NCBI RefSeq assembly: GCF_010499245.1
Contig: NZ_JAAGOW010000001.1
Location: 496,001-560,000, forward strand
Source: Variovorax sp. WS11
GTDB taxonomy: Bacteria; Pseudomonadota; Gammaproteobacteria; Burkholderiales; Burkholderiaceae_C
Length of the DNA: 64,000 bases
Direction: 5' to 3'
How positions within the stretch are numbered: position 1 is the first letter of the stretch; each line of letters begins with the position of its first letter. A program made the translations under genes and the position numbers. Below the pieces are notes generated by a model. The model did no database searches, was not told the DNA's origin, and worked only from the letters and a program-made list of their open reading frames with translations. Below are positions 62,213 to 64,000 of this stretch, piece by piece.

Positions 62213-63130
62213 TCACCGCCGCGCCAACGGCGCCATCCTCCGCATGTCCGGCCAGGCCTCGGCCGCCGCATCCACGAACGCGCGGATCAGCGGATCGTTC
62301 CCACGGCTTGCCACATGCGCGATGAACTGCGGGTACTCCGCGCGTGCCAGCGGTGACAGCGCCAGATAGCCTTCCTGCTCGCCCTGCAATGCGTACTCCT
62401 CGCGCATCAGCAGCATGCCCACACCCGACTGCACGAGCGCACGGGCCAGCGCGGAGTTGTCGAAGCGTACGACGCTGTTCAACTCCAGGCCTTTCTCTGC
62501 AAACAGCTTCTCCATCATGAACGCGTACGAGAGGTTGGTGTCGCTGGGCGTGATCCATGGCAGCTCGGCCAGTTCGGTCCAATCGGCGGATTCGATCTTC
62601 TCCTTCCAGGCCACCGGCCCCACCACACGGAAGTTCACCGTCGCCATCTCGTAGTAGGTGAAGCCGGCGTCGACCGCGCGGCCGAGCAGCATGCCGATGT
62701 CGATCTCGCCTGTCTTCAGCGCCTGCCGCGTGCCGGCGGACGCACGCGCCCGCAGGTCGACGGTGATCAGCGGGTGTTTGGCACGCAGTTCGGCAATCAC
62801 GGGGCCGATGCGGCTGGAGGTGGGGTCGCTGCTGGCGCCGACGATCAGGTTGCCTTCGACCTTGCCACGGATGTCGCGCGCGAACGATGTGAATTCGGCC
62901 GCGCCATTCAGCAGCTCCTTGGCCTGGCGCATCAGCATTTGCCCCGCGCGCGTGAGTTCCAGGCTGCGGTTGGTGCGCACGAACAGCTGCAGGTCCAGGT
63001 TCTCTTCGATCGCGCGCACATGGGCGCTGGCGGCCGATTGGCTCACGTGCAGCCGCTCGGCCGCACGCGTGAGATGCTGCTCCTCCGCCACGGCGACGAA
63101 GGTGCGCAGCTGGACCAGATCGATCATCAT
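62213..63130 (-). CDS. LysR-family transcription regulator
   Basis: 305 aa from ATG 63130 (or 63127). Winged helix residues 1-60, LRTFVAVAEEQHLTRAAERLHVSQSAASAHVR, followed by an effector-binding domain about 90-295. May control the divergent catabolic cluster, in which it lies at the end; inference from position. Confidence 0.94.
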   Translation of the reverse strand: MMIDLVQLRTFVAVAEEQHLTRAAERLHVSQSAASAHVRAIEENLDLQLFVRTNRSLELTRAGQMLMRQAKELLNGAAEFTSFARDIRGKVEGNLIVGASSDPTSSRIGPVIAELRAKHPLITVDLRARASAGTRQALKTGEIDIGMLLGRAVDAGFTYYEMATVNFRVVGPVAWKEKIESADWTELAELPWITPSDTNLSYAFMMEKLFAEKGLELNSVVRFDNSALARALVQSGVGMLLMREEYALQGEQEGYLALSPLARAEYPQFIAHVASRGNDPLIRAFVDAAAEAWPDMRRMAPLARR

Positions 63131-63220
63131 GGTTCGTCGGGCCCTTGTACGAGAGTTGTCGAGGCCAACGATTTTCGTGCGATACCGCACGCTGGCGCAG
63201 CGGGGTTTCCCGCGTGCGCT

Positions 63221-63841
63221 TCAAGGGGCCGGCGGACGCGTGCGCTCGAAGGCAGGCTCATGGACGGCAAAGGCGGCCAACCAGCTCGCCAGGCCGGGAC
63301 TGGACGGGCGCCATGCCACGGGCTGGCGTCGGTCGAGAAATCCCAGCGCGCAGGCCAGGCCGATCGTCACCGCATCGGTCTTGGTCGGGTCCGGCGGCGC
63401 GGCCTCGAAGAACGCGAGCGCGCGCCGGATCTTGCCGCGCTGGTGCTCCAGCCATTCGGACGAACGCCGCTCGGTGTCGTGGTAGCGCTCCTCGTAGATG
63501 ATCAGCGCGCCGGCATCGATGATGCCGTCCGCCAGCCGTGTCTGCGTCAGCATCGCGATGCGCTGCGGCCCTGCGTTCGGCAGCAGCCTGTCGGTTGCGG
63601 CCACCCATTGCAGGAACTCGAGGATCACGCTGCTGTCGTAGATCGCCGTGCCATCCTCGCGGACCAGGCAGGGGTATTTGCCCAGCGGGTTCTGTTCCCG
63701 CAGCCTCTCGTCCGCCGCGTCGGTCGGCGCCAGCGTGACGCGGTCCGCCAGCCCCAGCACATCGATCGCCATGCGCACCTTGCGCACGAACGGCGACGTG
63801 GGCGAGGACCGCAGCACGAAGGTTTCGCCAGTCAATGTCAT
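63221..63841 (-). CDS. Glutathione S-transferase-family protein
   Basis: 206 aa. Thioredoxin-like N-domain (1-80): SSPTSPFVRKVRMAI, with Ser as likely catalytic residue, NPLGKYPCLV with cis-Pro, and DSSVILEFL for glutathione. All-alpha C-domain follows. Resembles YibF-like enzymes. Ten bases after the SDR gene, so co-transcribed. Confidence 0.9.
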   Translation of the reverse strand: MTLTGETFVLRSSPTSPFVRKVRMAIDVLGLADRVTLAPTDAADERLREQNPLGKYPCLVREDGTAIYDSSVILEFLQWVAATDRLLPNAGPQRIAMLTQTRLADGIIDAGALIIYEERYHDTERRSSEWLEHQRGKIRRALAFFEAAPPDPTKTDAVTIGLACALGFLDRRQPVAWRPSSPGLASWLAAFAVHEPAFERTRPPAP

Positions 63842-63850
63842 CGGCGCCTT

Positions 63851-64000
63851 TCAGTGGAAGGACCGCCCGCCGTCCACGGCCAGCGCGGCGCCGGTCACAT
63901 AGGACGATTCGGAACTGGTCAGGTACAGGATGGCACGCGCGATCTCCTCGGGCTGCGCCAGGCGCTGCAGCGCGTAGTTGCTCACGTTCGCGCGCACGCC
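63851..64000 (-). CDS. Short-chain dehydrogenase/reductase, C-terminal end (cut by window)
   Basis: The last 49 residues only; the 5' part lies beyond the window edge. The frame ends [20 protein letters not shown] then [17 protein letters not shown], the standard SDR C-terminal signature. Catalytic residues are not in view. Upstream neighbour of the glutathione transferase gene. Confidence 0.88.
   Translation of the reverse strand, partial: GVRANVSNYALQRLAQPEEIARAILYLTSSESSYVTGAALAVDGGRSFH

Overview
The window is GC-rich, gene-dense chromosomal DNA of a beta-proteobacterium. Gene content and order (hfq-hflX-hflK-hflC-DUF2065-hisZ-purA; rlmN-pilW-rodZ-ispG-hisS-yfgM-bamB-der; odhA-odhB-lpdA-zapE) are those of Burkholderiales, most like Comamonadaceae such as Variovorax; the genus is inference. 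No tRNA, rRNA, CRISPR, insertion sequence or phage gene was recognised.

Layout. (1) 100-10601, + strand: an accessory envelope locus with two paralogous RND permeases (100-3243, 5076-8210), between them a secreted protein of unknown function and a shortened RND adaptor without a visible lipoyl/hairpin part, then a second secreted unknown protein and an AlgE-type outer-membrane barrel. No TolC-type channel is present. (2) 10602-11839: a 378-base stretch without a supported gene, ending in a sigma-32-like promoter and a hairpin before two Hsp20 genes. (3) 11840-17373: a perfect 34-bp palindrome, a small unknown gene, rlmB, the divergent ybbA/tesA pair, a short tandem repeat and terminator, a Lys-rich small protein, a cystathionine-lyase-type enzyme, an AraC regulator and a VOC protein. 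(4) 17395-33860, - strand: two conserved housekeeping runs covering purine and histidine metabolism, HflKC, Hfq, ribosome GTPases, BAM lipoprotein, isoprenoid synthesis, cell shape and type IV pilus assembly, ending with ndk. (5) 33901-43643: rluB (apparently frameshifted at its 3' end), scpB, rluD, bamD, dinG, a YdcH-like protein, a PP2C phosphatase, a secreted coiled-coil protein and zapE. (6) 43648-51379: lpdA, odhB, odhA (2-oxoglutarate dehydrogenase) and prpE. (7) 51535-64000: an accessory catabolic region. A - strand run (aldehyde dehydrogenase, two tandem zinc alcohol dehydrogenases, SMP-30 lactonase, Bug binding protein) is divergent from a + strand run (MmgE/PrpD, second Bug protein, acyl-CoA dehydrogenase, VOC), followed by a LysR regulator, a glutathione transferase and the 3' end of an SDR gene cut by the window edge.

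How it fits together. The housekeeping blocks are ordinary. The two places where something little described may sit are the twin-RND/short-adaptor/AlgE-barrel locus, which looks like an envelope transport system with unusual parts, and the divergent catabolic cluster, which reads as binding of a carboxylate, lactone opening, oxidation of an alcohol to an acid and CoA-level dehydrogenation, with an unknown substrate. The most concrete anomaly is in rluB: one added G in a G6 tract would restore a Gly/Arg-rich ending in place of an odd Ala-rich tail.
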